Part shown: positions 23,453 through 32,640 of the stretch, one piece after another
How the letters are laid out: each line of letters opens with the position of its first letter
How positions within the stretch are numbered: position 1 is the first letter of the stretch
DNA from: Pseudomonas leptonychotis
Lineage (GTDB): Bacteria; Pseudomonadota; Gammaproteobacteria; Pseudomonadales; Pseudomonadaceae
NCBI RefSeq assembly: GCF_004920405.1
Contig: NZ_RFLV01000002.1
Span: 186,001 to 250,000, forward strand
DNA length: 64,000 nucleotides
Reading direction: 5' to 3'
Made by a program: the position numbers and the translations under genes
The notes under the pieces: generated by a model
The model's database searches: none
The model's input: the letters and a program-made list of their open reading frames with translations, nothing else
What the model was told of the DNA's origin: nothing

Positions 23453-24121
23453 TCAGTCGTCGCTGCCCATGATGCCGAAAATCTGCAGCAGGCTGACGAA
23501 CAGGTTGTAGATCGACACATACAGACTGATGGTCGCCATGATGTAGTTGCGCTCACCGCCGTGGATGATTGCGCTGGTTTGGAACAGAATGCAGGCCGAA
23601 GAGAACAGTACGAAACCTGCACTGATCGCCAGCTGTAGGCCACTAATCTGGAAGAAATAGCCGGCAACCATCGCGCCAATCAGCACAAAGAAACCTGCAG
23701 TGATAAAGCCACTGAGGAAGCTCATGTCCTTGCGGGTGGTCAGCACGTAGGCCGACAGGCCGCAAAATACCAGAGCGGTCATGGCGAAGGCCGAGCTGAC
23801 AACTTCAGCACCGTTGGCCATGCCCATGTAGCGATTGAGGATCGGGCCGAGGGTGTAGCCCATAAAGCCGGTCAGGGCGAGGGTCGAAACCAGGCCCCAG
23901 GCCGAGTTGCGCAGTTTGGCGGTGAGGAAGAACAGGCCGTAAAAGCCGATCAGCACCACGAAGATGTTTGGATAAGGCACATTGGCGCGCTGCGCGATGT
24001 ACGCGACCAGGCCACTGAAGGCCAGGGTTATGGCCAGCAGGCCATAAGTGTTGCGCAGGACGCGGCTAACTTCTTGCTGCTCAACCTGCGTGTGGTCAAG
24101 GGCATAATTGTGTTCGTTCAT
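23453..24121 (-). CDS. yccA: Bax inhibitor-1/YccA family membrane protein
   Basis: A 222-residue inner-membrane protein with about seven transmembrane segments and the acidic C-terminus GIMGSDD, typical of the BI-1/TMBIM family. E. coli YccA is a substrate and modulator of FtsH. ATG at 24121 ([12 protein letters not shown]) is the family N-terminus; the upstream in-frame start at 24175 is rejected. The tus genes follow it on the same strand behind a terminator. Confidence 0.9.
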   Translation of the reverse strand: MNEHNYALDHTQVEQQEVSRVLRNTYGLLAITLAFSGLVAYIAQRANVPYPNIFVVLIGFYGLFFLTAKLRNSAWGLVSTLALTGFMGYTLGPILNRYMGMANGAEVVSSAFAMTALVFCGLSAYVLTTRKDMSFLSGFITAGFFVLIGAMVAGYFFQISGLQLAISAGFVLFSSACILFQTSAIIHGGERNYIMATISLYVSIYNLFVSLLQIFGIMGSDD

Positions 24122-24208
24122 GGCGACACTCCTGAAAAGGCTGATGGTTCCGTGACCAAAGTCAGCCCCGATCATAGCAGAGGCAGATAAAGAGCCAATA
24201 CGCAGAGT

Positions 24209-24236
24209 TTGACAGCGTGTTGCGTTCGGGTAAGAT
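24209..24236 (+). promoter_or_regulatory. sigma-70 promoter for tRNA-Ser
   Basis: TTGACA at 24209-24214 and TAAGAT at 24231-24236 have a 16-bp spacer, a strong promoter. The predicted start near 24243 is about 110 bp before the mature tRNA, leaving an unusually long leader that contains a tRNA-like fragment. Confidence 0.75.
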
Positions 24237-24260
24237 TGCCGCCCGCAAATGCCAGAAGCA

Positions 24261-24278
24261 TGGCAGAGCGGTTGGATG
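24261..24278 (+). pseudogene. tRNA-Ser D-arm relic in the tRNA-Ser leader
   Basis: TGGCAGAGCGGTTGGATG matches the D-arm region of the intact tRNA-Ser (24361-24378) at 16 of 18 positions, exactly 100 bp upstream. The rest of the cloverleaf (acceptor, anticodon, T-arm) is not recognisable. It is probably the remains of a tandem tRNA-Ser copy. Confidence 0.5.
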
Positions 24279-24353
24279 TTCAGTCATGTGGTCGTTGTGG
24301 AAAGATGTTCTTTCATGACTACTTCTGTTGGGGACTGGCATTCAGTGAAAATT

Positions 24354-24444
24354 GGAGGGTTGGCAGAGTGGTTGAATGCACCGGTCTTGAAAACCGGCGA
24401 ATGTTAATAGCGTTCCCAGGGTTCGAATCCCTGGCCCTCCACCA
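24354..24444 (+). tRNA. tRNA-Ser(UGA)
   Basis: Type II tRNA. The acceptor stem pairs GGAGGGT with GCCCTCC, the last pair being a T-G wobble. The anticodon stem is CCGGT/ACCGG with loop CTTGAAA and anticodon TGA. A long variable arm follows, then the T-arm with GGTTCGAATCC, and encoded CCA at 24442-24444. The long variable arm is the serine identity element. Confidence 0.96.
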
Positions 24445-24451
24445 AATCAGT

Positions 24452-24487
24452 AAAAAGAGCCTATGCCATCCATAGGCTCTTTTTTTT
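24452..24487 (+). terminator. tRNA-Ser terminator
   Basis: A 14-bp perfect stem, AAAAAGAGCCTATG and CATAGGCTCTTTTT with a CCATC loop, is followed by further T residues. It starts 8 bp after the tRNA. Confidence 0.93.
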
Positions 24488-24769
24488 GCCTGAAACTCCT
24501 TGTAGGTGTGCGGTTTAGGTTGCCTTGGCGACTGGCAACTTTTGCTGGGCGTTAGCGGGTTTTTACTGGCTCAGCATTTGTAGCTTCCAGTAGAATTATG
24601 CCGGCCCAAGGCAGGGCGTTACTTTGGCCTAATGCCTTAGGATTTCGCAGTGCACACGGCTTTGTTGACGCTTGCATTTTGACGCTTATGCGCCAAGCTG
24701 GGGTGTAGCAAACTTACAGTTTTCCAACCAAGCCAGCTGTTTACGCGGCTGACACAACCGGGGTGGCGC
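24488..24769 (+). promoter_or_regulatory. gacA upstream region with a 9-bp direct repeat
   Basis: There is no gene in this 282-bp stretch. It contains the direct repeat TTGACGCTT at 24665-24673 and 24679-24687, repeated at 14 bp. Each copy begins with a -35-like TTGACG, but no -10 box with good spacing is obvious. A small CCTAA/TTAGG inverted repeat lies at about 24629-24642. The region presumably holds the gacA promoter; no specific site is assigned. Confidence 0.35.
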
Positions 24770-25414
24770 TTGATCAGGGTACTAGTTGTTGATGACCACG
24801 ACTTGGTGCGTACTGGCATCACCCGTATGCTGGCCGACATCGACGGTTTGCACGTGGTTGGTCAAGCCGAGTCTGGCGAAGAATCCCTCAAGAAAGCCCG
24901 CGAGCTGAAGCCTGATGTTGTTCTCATGGACATCAAAATGCCGGGCATTGGAGGGCTGGAAGCCACACGCAAGCTGATTCGCAGTCACCCTGATCTTAAA
25001 GTCGTTGCCGTGACCGCCTGCGAGGAAGACCCATTTCCCACGCGCCTTTTGCAAGCCGGTGCCGCCGGTTACCTGACTAAAGGCGCAGCCTTGGAAGAAA
25101 TGGTGCAAGCCATTCGCATGGTATTCAGCGGTCAGCGCTATATCAGCCCACAGATTGCTCAGCAGTTGGCACTCAAGTCGTTCCAGCCGCAAAGCAGCAA
25201 TTCGCCCTTCGATCTGCTGTCTGAGCGCGAAATCCAGATTGCCCTGATGATCACGGGTTGCCAGAAGGTTCAGGCAATCTCTGACAAGCTGTGCTTGTCG
25301 CCGAAAACCGTAAATACCTACCGCTATCGCATCTTCGAGAAGCTGTCGATTACCAGCGATGTCGAGCTAGCTTTGCTGGCCGTACGTCACGGCATGATTG
25401 ATGCCAGCAGCTGA
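24770..25414 (+). CDS. gacA: response regulator GacA (TTG start)
   Basis: Global regulator of the Gac/Rsm pathway. Phosphorylated by GacS, it activates small RNAs that titrate RsmA/CsrA proteins. The 214-residue protein has a receiver domain with Asp8-Asp9, phospho-acceptor Asp54 (LMDIKMPG) and Lys104-region TKG, then a LuxR-type helix-turn-helix (about 145-205). Translation starts at TTG, as is known for gacA in Pseudomonas. It overlaps the start of uvrC by 14 bp, the conserved gacA-uvrC pairing. The kinase gacS is not in the window. Confidence 0.95.
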   Translation: MIRVLVVDDHDLVRTGITRMLADIDGLHVVGQAESGEESLKKARELKPDVVLMDIKMPGIGGLEATRKLIRSHPDLKVVAVTACEEDPFPTRLLQAGAAGYLTKGAALEEMVQAIRMVFSGQRYISPQIAQQLALKSFQPQSSNSPFDLLSEREIQIALMITGCQKVQAISDKLCLSPKTVNTYRYRIFEKLSITSDVELALLAVRHGMIDASS

Positions 25415-27242
25415 CGACAACAACGCGTCCTTTGACCCCAGCGCGTTTCTCTCTACCTGCAGCGGTCGCCCTGGCGTGTACCGTATGTTCGATGCGGATG
25501 CCAAGCTGCTCTATGTGGGCAAAGCCAAGAACCTGAAAAAGCGCTTGGCCAGTTACTTTCGCCAAAACGGTTTGGCGCCTAAGACCGCCGCGCTGGTGGG
25601 TAGAATCGCCCAGATTGAAACAACCATCACCGCGAATGAAACCGAAGCGCTTCTGCTTGAGCAGACGCTGATCAAAGAATGGCGGCCGCCCTACAACATT
25701 CTGTTGCGCGACGATAAGTCCTACCCCTATGTGTTTCTTTCCGATGGTGACTTCCCGCGACTGAGTATTCACCGTGGGGCAAAAAAGCAAAAAGGACGCT
25801 ACTTCGGTCCTTATCCGAGCGCAGGTGCCATTCGCGAAAGTCTCAACCTGCTACAAAAGACCTTTTTTGTGCGCCAGTGCGAGGATAGCTTCTACAAGAA
25901 CCGCACACGACCTTGCCTGCAGTACCAAATCAAACGTTGCAAAGCACCCTGTGTTGGCTTGGTCGAGCCCGCCGAATACGCCGATGACGTACGCCACTCA
26001 GTCATGTTTCTGGAGGGGCGCAGCAATGCCCTGACCGATGAGTTGTCGAGCGGCATGCAAGCCGCGGCCATGACGCTCGACTTTGAGCGAGCGGCCGGGC
26101 TGCGTGACCAAATATCGCTGCTGCGCCGCGTGCAGGACCAACAAAGCATGGAAGGCGGTACGGGCGACGTGGACATTGTCGCGGCCATGGTCAACCCCGG
26201 TGGTGCGTGCGTGCACTTGATTAGCGTGCGCGGTGGGCGAGTGTTGGGCAGCAAGAATTTCTTTCCACAAGTCGCCATTGAAGAAGAGGGCAGCGGCGTA
26301 TTGCTGGCTTTCCTGGCGCAGTACTACTTGAGCAGCCAGGAGCGCGATTTGCCGAGCGAGCTTATTGTCAATGCTCAGCATGAAGACTTCCCCACTCTAA
26401 TTGCGGCAATTGATGAGCTACGCGGCCGCGAGTTGAGCATCAGTTACCGCGTGCGGGGCACTCGTGCACGCTGGCAGCAGCTGGCCGTAACCAATGCCGA
26501 GCAGGCATTGGCGGCGCGGCTGGCCAACCGACAGCATGTCGCCGCGCGTTTTGACGCCCTGGCCCTGGCATTAAACATGGATGAAGTGCCGCAGCGTTTG
26601 GAGTGTTTTGATATCAGTCACTCCAGTGGGGAGGCGACCGTTGCCTCCTGCGTGGTGTTTGGTCCTGAAGGCCCACTGAAGTCGGATTACCGTCGTTACA
26701 ACATTGAAGGCGTGACGCCAGGTGATGACTACGCCGCCATGTATCAGGCCTTGATCCGGCGGTTCAGTAAAATAAAAGACGGTGAGGGCAAGCTGCCAGA
26801 CATTCTGCTGGTCGACGGTGGTAAAGGTCAGCTGGCCATGGCCCGCGAGGTTCTGGAAGAGCTGGCTGTGCCAGATCTGATTTTGCTTGGCGTAGCCAAG
26901 GGCGCGACCCGCAAGCCTGGTTTAGAGACCCTGTACCTGAATGATGCGGCCCATGAGTTCACCTTGCCGGGAAACTCACCGGCCTTGCACCTGATTCAGC
27001 AGATCCGCGATGAGTCGCACCGCTTTGCCATCACCGGGCACCGCGCTCGTCGCGGCAAAACCCGTCGTACCTCAACACTTGAAGAGGTTGCGGGGGTAGG
27101 CCCTAAGCGCCGACGCGAGCTGCTCAATCACTTTGGCGGGCTGCAAGAGCTGTCTCGTGCCAGCGTCGAAGAAATCGCCAAAGCGCCGGGTATCAGTAAA
27201 AAGCTTGCCGAGTTGATTTATGCCGCACTGCACAGCGAGTAG
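25401..27242 (+). CDS. uvrC: UvrABC excinuclease subunit C
   Basis: Makes both incisions in nucleotide excision repair. Domains: GIY-YIG nuclease (about 18-100, from [10 protein letters not shown] through [13 protein letters not shown]), cysteine cluster and UVR region (about 150-240), RNase H-fold endonuclease (with CFDISH and DGGKGQ), and C-terminal helix-hairpin-helix repeats ([11 protein letters not shown]). Length is 613 residues from ATG at 25401, which overlaps the gacA end. A TTG immediately upstream at 25398 would add one residue. Confidence 0.96.
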   Translation: MPAADDNNASFDPSAFLSTCSGRPGVYRMFDADAKLLYVGKAKNLKKRLASYFRQNGLAPKTAALVGRIAQIETTITANETEALLLEQTLIKEWRPPYNILLRDDKSYPYVFLSDGDFPRLSIHRGAKKQKGRYFGPYPSAGAIRESLNLLQKTFFVRQCEDSFYKNRTRPCLQYQIKRCKAPCVGLVEPAEYADDVRHSVMFLEGRSNALTDELSSGMQAAAMTLDFERAAGLRDQISLLRRVQDQQSMEGGTGDVDIVAAMVNPGGACVHLISVRGGRVLGSKNFFPQVAIEEEGSGVLLAFLAQYYLSSQERDLPSELIVNAQHEDFPTLIAAIDELRGRELSISYRVRGTRARWQQLAVTNAEQALAARLANRQHVAARFDALALALNMDEVPQRLECFDISHSSGEATVASCVVFGPEGPLKSDYRRYNIEGVTPGDDYAAMYQALIRRFSKIKDGEGKLPDILLVDGGKGQLAMAREVLEELAVPDLILLGVAKGATRKPGLETLYLNDAAHEFTLPGNSPALHLIQQIRDESHRFAITGHRARRGKTRRTSTLEEVAGVGPKRRRELLNHFGGLQELSRASVEEIAKAPGISKKLAELIYAALHSE

Positions 27243-27275
27243 AATGCCCACTCTCTTTACCGCCAAGTTGTGTCG

Positions 27276-27836
27276 ATGAATATCCCCAACCTGCTTACCG
27301 TACTCCGTGTATTGCTGATACCGGTGTTTATCCTGCTGTTCTATCTGCCTTTCAGCTGGAGTTATTGGGCTGCCAGCGCAGTGTTCTCGATAGCTGCGGC
27401 CACCGATTGGTTGGATGGCTATCTGGCGCGTCGCTGGGAGCAAAGCACGCCGTTTGGCGCGTTTCTCGACCCAGTTGCCGACAAACTGATGGTCGCCGTT
27501 GCGCTGGTCTTGCTTGTGGATGAGCACTCCAATCTCTGGCTGACGCTGCCTGCCGCAATTATTATCGGTCGCGAAATTGTAGTTTCGGCGTTGCGTGAAT
27601 GGATGGCAGAGCTGGGCGCGCGCGCGCATGTTGCTGTATCCAACCTAGCCAAATGGAAAACTGCTGCGCAGATGGTGGCACTGGTGATTCTGCTGGCTAA
27701 TCCACCCACGTTCACTGCCTGGGTAGTGTTTGGCTATGCCCTATTGATCATTGCTGCAGTGCTCACACTGTGGTCGATGGTGCAGTACCTCTTGGCCGCA
27801 TGGCCACATCTGCGGATTACCACCGAAGAGAAATAA
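27276..27836 (+). CDS. pgsA: CDP-diacylglycerol-glycerol-3-phosphate 3-phosphatidyltransferase
   Basis: Inner-membrane enzyme for the committed step to phosphatidylglycerol and cardiolipin. It has 186 residues and several membrane helices. The CDP-alcohol phosphotransferase motif, with four aspartates in [11 protein letters not shown] followed by [10 protein letters not shown], is complete. ATG at 27276 ([12 protein letters not shown]) is the family start; the GTG two codons upstream is less likely. It lies 33 bp after uvrC and just before tRNA-Gly. Confidence 0.95.
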   Translation: MNIPNLLTVLRVLLIPVFILLFYLPFSWSYWAASAVFSIAAATDWLDGYLARRWEQSTPFGAFLDPVADKLMVAVALVLLVDEHSNLWLTLPAAIIIGREIVVSALREWMAELGARAHVAVSNLAKWKTAAQMVALVILLANPPTFTAWVVFGYALLIIAAVLTLWSMVQYLLAAWPHLRITTEEK

Positions 27837-27855
27837 GCTTTTTTGAATCAAGGGG

Positions 27856-27895
27856 TTGACGGGCTGCTCTGAAGATATAGAATGTCGCCCGTCAA
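27856..27895 (+). promoter_or_regulatory. tRNA-Gly promoter embedded in a 9-bp inverted repeat
   Basis: -35 TTGACG (27856-27861) and -10 TAGAAT (27878-27883) have a 16-bp spacer. The -35 box is the start of TTGACGGGC, whose exact inverted copy GCCCGTCAA (27887-27895) covers the expected start site. The tRNA-Leu promoter has the same layout with different bases. Confidence 0.7.
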
Positions 27896-27903
27896 CACGA
27901 CAA

Positions 27904-27979
<76 letters not shown>

Positions 27980-27984
27980 GTTTC

Positions 27985-28012
27985 AACGGGCCGTTTAATA
28001 CGGCCCGTTTAG
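27985..28012 (+). terminator. hairpin between tRNA-Gly and tRNA-Cys
   Basis: AACGGGCCGT and ACGGCCCGTT form a 10-bp stem around TTAAT, followed by a short T-tract. It looks like a terminator, yet tRNA-Cys begins only about 10 bp after the stem with no room for its own promoter. It is therefore either a leaky terminator or an RNA-processing hairpin in a Gly-Cys transcript. Confidence 0.6.
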
Positions 28013-28018
28013 TTTCAA

Positions 28019-28092
28019 GGCTGAGTAGCAGAGTGGTTATGCACCGGATTGCAAATCCGTGAACGCCGGTTCGATTCCGACCTCAGCCTCCA
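28019..28092 (+). tRNA. tRNA-Cys(GCA)
   Basis: 74-nt cloverleaf. The acceptor pairs GGCTGAG with CTCAGCC, the anticodon stem GGATT/AATCC carries anticodon GCA, and the T-arm contains GGTTCGATTCC. CCA is encoded at 28090-28092. It is probably co-transcribed with tRNA-Gly. Confidence 0.96.
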
Positions 28093-28099
28093 ATTAGGA

Positions 28100-28133
28100 A
28101 AGCCTCGTAGATCACTGATCTACGAGGCTTTTT
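28100..28133 (+). terminator. terminator after tRNA-Cys
   Basis: A 14-bp perfect stem, AAGCCTCGTAGATC and GATCTACGAGGCTT with an ACT loop, is followed by TTT. It ends the Gly-Cys transcript. Confidence 0.93.
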
Positions 28134-28150
28134 CATATAGATTTGAAACC

Positions 28151-28192
28151 TTGCGAGGCATGCAAGGGCTGTATATAGTCCAAGCCTCGCAA
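28151..28192 (+). promoter_or_regulatory. tRNA-Leu promoter embedded in a 9-bp inverted repeat
   Basis: -35 TTGCGA (28151-28156) and -10 TATAGT (28174-28179) have a 17-bp spacer. The -35 box begins TTGCGAGGC, whose exact inverted copy GCCTCGCAA (28184-28192) covers the expected start site. The predicted leader before the tRNA is about 18 nt. Confidence 0.65.
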
Positions 28193-28204
28193 CGCAGCGC
28201 TACC

Positions 28205-28291
28205 GCCCGAATGGCGAAATCGGTAGACGCAAGGGACTTAAAATCCCTCGAGGGTAACCTCGTGCCGGTTCGATTCCGGCTTCGGGCACCA
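28205..28291 (+). tRNA. tRNA-Leu(UAA)
   Basis: Type II tRNA of 87 nt. The acceptor pairs GCCCGAA with TTCGGGC, the anticodon loop ACTTAAAAT carries anticodon TAA, a long variable arm follows (CGAGGGTAACCTCG), and the T-arm contains GGTTCGATTCC. The discriminator is A, as required for leucine, and CCA is encoded. Confidence 0.96.
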
Positions 28292-28334
28292 TTACAATGA
28301 TTTCAGATGTTCCTGCATGAACCTGAAACCCACT

Positions 28335-28360
28335 AAAACCGGCCGTGAGCCGGTTTTTTT
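28335..28360 (+). terminator. tRNA-Leu terminator
   Basis: AAAACCGGC and GCCGGTTTT form a 9-bp stem with a CGTGA loop, followed by TTT. It lies 44 bp after the tRNA. Confidence 0.9.
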
Positions 28361-28475
28361 GTGCCCGATAATTGTCTTACACGGAAGCGCGCTGTCACCC
28401 GCATGCCTTATTAACGTCATACGCCTGCCATCTGCTTTAGCTGCAATCGCTGTAACTTAGTTTGAGGTGCAGACA

Positions 28476-29837
28476 ATGCGGATTTGTGTAGTGGGTGCGG
28501 GTTATGTGGGGTTGGTATCGGCAGCCTGCTTTGCCGAAATGGGCAATCGAGTTATCTGCATTGAGCGCGATGCGCAACGCGTGGCCATCCTGGCTCGTGG
28601 GCGGGCGCCGATTTACGAGCCAGGGCTTGAGGTCATGTTGCAGAACCACCTGGCCAGCGGCCAACTAAATTTTAGTCAGCACCTTGGCGAAGGAATTAAG
28701 CAGGCCGACGTTATCTTTATCGCCGTCGGTACGCCAAGCGGCGAAGATGGTTCGGCAGATTTGTCACATGTACTGGCTGTGGCTGATGAGCTCGGTCTGT
28801 TACTTGAGCAGAGTTGTGTGGTCGTGAACAAATCAACGGTGCCTGTAGGCACTGCAGAGCGTGTTGCACAGCGCATCAAGGGGCAGCTGGCGAAGCGTGG
28901 TAAGCATTTCGGTGTGACATTGGCCAGTAACCCCGAATTTCTCAAGGAAGGCTCAGCAATCGATGACTTTATGCGCCCAGATCGGGTGATTGTCGGCTGC
29001 GATGATCCCCTTGGTCATGAAGTATTACGCCGGTTGTATGCGCCGTTTCTACGCAATCACGAGCGGTTACTCTGCATGGGATTGCGGGCTGCAGAGTTCA
29101 GCAAATACGCGGCCAATGCTTTTTTGGCGACCAAGATTTCTTTTATCAACGAAATGGCCACTTTGTGCGCTCGCCTGGACGTGGATATTGAGGATGTACG
29201 TCGCGGTATTGGAAGCGACAAGCGCATTGGTACTCACTTTATCTATGCTGGTTGCGGATATGGCGGCTCGTGTTTCCCTAAAGATGTGCGGGCTTTGATT
29301 CGTTGCGCTGAACAGGAAGGTATCGAACCTGGCATTTTGCGTGCGGTAGAGGCCCGCAACGCGCTGCAGAAAACCTTATTGTTCCAGGCGCTGCGTGAGC
29401 ATTTTTCGGGTTACTGGCAAGGGCGCGTGGTGGCGCTTTGGGGCTTGGCTTTCAAACCAGGTACTGATGATCTGCGTGAAGCCCCAAGTTTAGTGCTGCT
29501 TGATGCGTTGCTGGCAGTAGGGGCTACCGTTCAGGCGTGCGACCCAGTCGCTACAATGGCGCTGGCAGAGCGCTATAGCCAGGCGATCGACAATGGCCAG
29601 CTGAGGCTGAGTACGTCGCCTTATAGCGTTGTAGAGGGGGCGGATGCGTTGGTGTTGGTCACCGAATGGAAGCAATTTCGCCAGCCCGACTTCCTGCGCA
29701 TTCGTGGTTTGATGCGCATGCCCATCGTGTTTGATGGGCGCAATATTTACGATGCGGCGCAGTTAGTTGAACTGGGTTTTCTCTACAGAGGCATTGGCCG
29801 GCCTGCGCAGGGGCATTGTAAGGCCAGTGCAGCCTGA
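28476..29837 (+). CDS. ugd: UDP-glucose 6-dehydrogenase
   Basis: Oxidises UDP-glucose to UDP-glucuronate with two NAD+. The 453-residue protein has the N-terminal NAD motif GAGYVGLVSA at residues 7-16, the catalytic nucleophile Cys266 in GCGYGGSCFPKD, and the C-terminal UDP-binding domain with FKPGTDDLREAPS. ATG at 28476 has GAGG about 8 bp upstream; a GTG three codons earlier overlaps that site and is rejected. It is followed 43 bp later by galU, which makes its substrate, so the two probably form an operon for UDP-sugar supply to surface polysaccharide. Confidence 0.95.
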   Translation: MRICVVGAGYVGLVSAACFAEMGNRVICIERDAQRVAILARGRAPIYEPGLEVMLQNHLASGQLNFSQHLGEGIKQADVIFIAVGTPSGEDGSADLSHVLAVADELGLLLEQSCVVVNKSTVPVGTAERVAQRIKGQLAKRGKHFGVTLASNPEFLKEGSAIDDFMRPDRVIVGCDDPLGHEVLRRLYAPFLRNHERLLCMGLRAAEFSKYAANAFLATKISFINEMATLCARLDVDIEDVRRGIGSDKRIGTHFIYAGCGYGGSCFPKDVRALIRCAEQEGIEPGILRAVEARNALQKTLLFQALREHFSGYWQGRVVALWGLAFKPGTDDLREAPSLVLLDALLAVGATVQACDPVATMALAERYSQAIDNGQLRLSTSPYSVVEGADALVLVTEWKQFRQPDFLRIRGLMRMPIVFDGRNIYDAAQLVELGFLYRGIGRPAQGHCKASAA

Positions 29838-29880
29838 TAGACTGCGTGCGCACTTTACACATCACAGCTCAAGGTTCCCC

Positions 29881-30720
29881 ATGATCAAAAAATGTTTGTT
29901 CCCCGCAGCCGGTTACGGCACCCGTTTTCTGCCAGCCACCAAGGCGATGCCCAAGGAAATGCTGCCGATTGTGAACAAACCATTGATCCAGTACGGCGTC
30001 GAAGAGGCGCTGGAAGCCGGTTTGACTGAGATTGCAATGATTACCGGCCGCGGCAAACGTTCGCTGGAAGATCACTTCGACATCAGCTACGAGCTGGAGC
30101 ATCAGATCCGCGACACTGACAAGGAAAAATACCTGGTTGGTATCCGTCGCCTGATCGATGAGTGCACGTTCTCCTACACCCGTCAGGTCGAAATGAAAGG
30201 CCTGGGTCACGCCATTCTCTGTGGTCGCCCGCTGATTGGTGATGAGCCGTTTGCCGTGGTTTTGGCCGATGATCTATGCCTGAACCTGGACGGTGATGCC
30301 GTGCTGACGCAGATGGTCAAACTGTACAACCAGTTCCGCTGCTCGATCGTGGCTATTCAGGAAGTACCGCCAGAAGAAACCCATAAATATGGCGTGATCT
30401 CCGGCGAGATGATTCGTGATGACATCTACCGGGTTAACAGCATGGTAGAGAAACCCAAGCCAGAAGATGCGCCATCGAACCTGGCGATCATCGGCCGCTA
30501 CATCCTGACCCCGGATATCTTCGACCTGATCGAGCAGACCGAGCCTGGCAAGGGTGGGGAAATCCAGATCACCGACGCGCTGATGAAGCAGGCGCAGAAC
30601 GGCTGCGTGATGGCCTACAAATTCAAGGGCAAACGCTTCGACTGCGGCGGCGCAGAGGGCTATATCGAGGCCACCAACTTCTGCTACGAAAACATCTACA
30701 AAACGGGCAAAGCTTACTAA
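29881..30720 (+). CDS. galU: UTP-glucose-1-phosphate uridylyltransferase
   Basis: Makes UDP-glucose from UTP and glucose-1-phosphate. The 279-residue protein has the nucleotide-binding start MIKKCLFPAAGYGTRFLPAT with the signature KEMLPIVNKPLIQY, and further family blocks DEPFAVVLADDL and KGKRFDCGG. It is translated from ATG 29881 after the ugd gene and ends before a hairpin. Confidence 0.96.
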   Translation: MIKKCLFPAAGYGTRFLPATKAMPKEMLPIVNKPLIQYGVEEALEAGLTEIAMITGRGKRSLEDHFDISYELEHQIRDTDKEKYLVGIRRLIDECTFSYTRQVEMKGLGHAILCGRPLIGDEPFAVVLADDLCLNLDGDAVLTQMVKLYNQFRCSIVAIQEVPPEETHKYGVISGEMIRDDIYRVNSMVEKPKPEDAPSNLAIIGRYILTPDIFDLIEQTEPGKGGEIQITDALMKQAQNGCVMAYKFKGKRFDCGGAEGYIEATNFCYENIYKTGKAY

Positions 30721-30737
30721 TCCCGCTTACCGATGTA

Positions 30738-30767
30738 GCACACAGCCACCTGCGGGTGGCTGTGTGC
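30738..30767. terminator. hairpin between convergent galU and VOC genes
   Basis: GCACACAGCCACC and GGTGGCTGTGTGC form a 13-bp perfect stem around TGCG. No clear T-run follows, so termination is likely but the efficiency is uncertain. It lies 17 bp after galU and 2 bp before the end of the convergent VOC gene. Confidence 0.65.
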
Positions 30768-30769
30768 AT

Positions 30770-31192
30770 TCAGGCTAAAGCCATGTGCTCGGAGCCCGGC
30801 CCCAACGGCTGCCCGTAGCTGAACTCTACATAATGACCCGCCGGGTCGCGTAAGCCGCAGTAATAGCCAACCGGGTAAGGCTCATCACGTGGCTCCCAAA
30901 CCAGACACCCTGCAGTCCTTGCCCGCGCTGCAATGCTATCGACTTGTTCTCGACTCTCTAGGGCAAAGCCGAAGTGGCTGTAATCATCCGCCGCCAACTG
31001 CCGATCCTGCCCACCGGGCATGATCACAAAAATAAAGCTGTGCTCCTTTCCGGCTTCGGCCATCCAGACAATTCTTGAGCCTTTGCCCGCGCGCTGGTGG
31101 ATGACCTGCATCGCACAGAACTGCTGATAAAAGGTCACGCACGCCTCCAGATCAGGTACATGCATCGCAACATGGGTAAGGGTAGGGCGCAT
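30770..31192 (-). CDS. VOC/glyoxalase-family protein
   Basis: A 140-residue single vicinal-oxygen-chelate protein with the paired beta-alpha-beta-beta-beta motifs, from THVAMHVPDLEACVTFYQQF to DPAGHYVEFSYG. Metal ligands His7 or His11, His79-region SHFGFAL and Glu in YVEFSYG fit glyoxalase I-like sites. The length is near that of lactoylglutathione lyase, and the neighbouring glutathione reductase gene is compatible with a glutathione-linked role, but the substrate is not proven. It is divergent from gor. Confidence 0.7.
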   Translation of the reverse strand: MRPTLTHVAMHVPDLEACVTFYQQFCAMQVIHQRAGKGSRIVWMAEAGKEHSFIFVIMPGGQDRQLAADDYSHFGFALESREQVDSIAARARTAGCLVWEPRDEPYPVGYYCGLRDPAGHYVEFSYGQPLGPGSEHMALA

Positions 31193-31274
31193 CGCTGTTC
31201 TCCTATTACGCGTGCTTCAAGTTTAGGCACGGGCGCGCCTTGGGGTATGCTGACGGCCTGCTCAGGAGGCTGAA

Positions 31275-32633
31275 ATGACCTACGACTTCGACCTGTTTGT
31301 AATCGGTGCCGGTTCCGGTGGTGTAAGAGCTGCGCGCTTTGCGGCTAGCTATGGCGCGCGTGTAGCGGTCGCCGAAAGCCGCTACTTGGGTGGCACCTGC
31401 GTCAACGTTGGCTGCGTGCCCAAAAAACTCTTGGTTTATGGTGCCCACTTTGCCGATGACTTTGAGCAGGCTCAGGGGTTTGGTTGGTCGTTAGAGCAAG
31501 CCAACTTTAACTGGGGCACCTTGATTGCCAACAAAAACCGCGAAATCGACCGCCTCAATGGCATCTACCGTAACCTGCTGGTCAACAGTGGTGTAACCCT
31601 GCTTGAGGGTCACGCACGGATTGTCGATGACCACAGCGTCGAACTCGACGGTAAACGCTACAGCGCTAAAAACATCCTGATTGCGACCGGCGGCTGGCCA
31701 CATATCCCCGAAGTGCCCGGGCATGAGCATGCTATCGGTTCTAACGAAGTCTTCTTTCTTGAACAGTTACCCAAGCGGGTGCTGGTGATCGGCGGTGGTT
31801 ATATCGCTGTTGAGTTTGCTTCAATTTTTAACGGCCTCGGCGCAAAAACCTCATTGTTATATCGAGGCGAACTGTTCCTGCGCGGCTTCGACAACGCGGT
31901 ACGCGTGCACCTGCAGGAGGAGCTCAGTAAGCGTGGCCTTGATCTGCAGTTCAACAGCGATATTGCCCGTATTGATAAGCAAGCTGATGGCAGTCTGCAG
32001 GCCACACTCAAAGATGGCCGAGTACTGGACGCTGATTGTATTTTCTACGCCACCGGACGCCGGCCGATGTTGGACAACCTCGGCTTGGAGAACACACAGG
32101 TAGAACTCGATGAGCGCGGTTATATCCACGTCGATGAGCAATACCAAACCAGTACACCCTCGATTCTCGCTATTGGCGATGTGATCGGCCGTGTACAGCT
32201 AACGCCGGTAGCGCTTGCTGAAGGTATGGCAGTAGCCAAACGGCTGTTCAAACCAGAGCAATACCGCAAGGTCGATTACCAGATGATCCCTACAGCGGTT
32301 TTCAGCTTGCCTAATATCGGTACGGTTGGGCTCAGTGAAGAGCAAGCGAAAAAAGACGGTTACAGCGTTAGCGTCTTCGAGAGCCGTTTTAAACCGATGA
32401 AATTGACCATGACGGAAAGCCAAGAGCGCACCCTGATGAAGCTTGTGGTCGACACGGCGACAGACCGCGTATTGGGTTGCCATATAGTTGGCCCCGAGGC
32501 TGGCGAAATCGTTCAGGGCTTGGCCGTGGCGCTTAAAGCCGGCGCGACCAAGCAGCATTTCGATGAAACCATCGGCGTACACCCGACGGCTGCTGAAGAG
32601 TTCGTCACCATGCGTACTCCCGTGTCTTCCTGA
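31275..32633 (+). CDS. gor: glutathione-disulfide reductase
   Basis: NADPH- and FAD-dependent reductase, 452 residues. FAD motif [10 protein letters not shown] is at 11-20, the redox disulfide at Cys42-Cys47 in [13 protein letters not shown], the NADPH motif [13 protein letters not shown] follows, and the C-terminal dimer-interface motif HPTAAEEF supplies the active-site histidine. A ribosome-binding site (AGGAGG) lies just before the ATG. It is followed 7 bp later by the TRIC gene. Confidence 0.95.
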   Translation: MTYDFDLFVIGAGSGGVRAARFAASYGARVAVAESRYLGGTCVNVGCVPKKLLVYGAHFADDFEQAQGFGWSLEQANFNWGTLIANKNREIDRLNGIYRNLLVNSGVTLLEGHARIVDDHSVELDGKRYSAKNILIATGGWPHIPEVPGHEHAIGSNEVFFLEQLPKRVLVIGGGYIAVEFASIFNGLGAKTSLLYRGELFLRGFDNAVRVHLQEELSKRGLDLQFNSDIARIDKQADGSLQATLKDGRVLDADCIFYATGRRPMLDNLGLENTQVELDERGYIHVDEQYQTSTPSILAIGDVIGRVQLTPVALAEGMAVAKRLFKPEQYRKVDYQMIPTAVFSLPNIGTVGLSEEQAKKDGYSVSVFESRFKPMKLTMTESQERTLMKLVVDTATDRVLGCHIVGPEAGEIVQGLAVALKAGATKQHFDETIGVHPTAAEEFVTMRTPVSS

Positions 32634-32640
32634 GGTCAGC

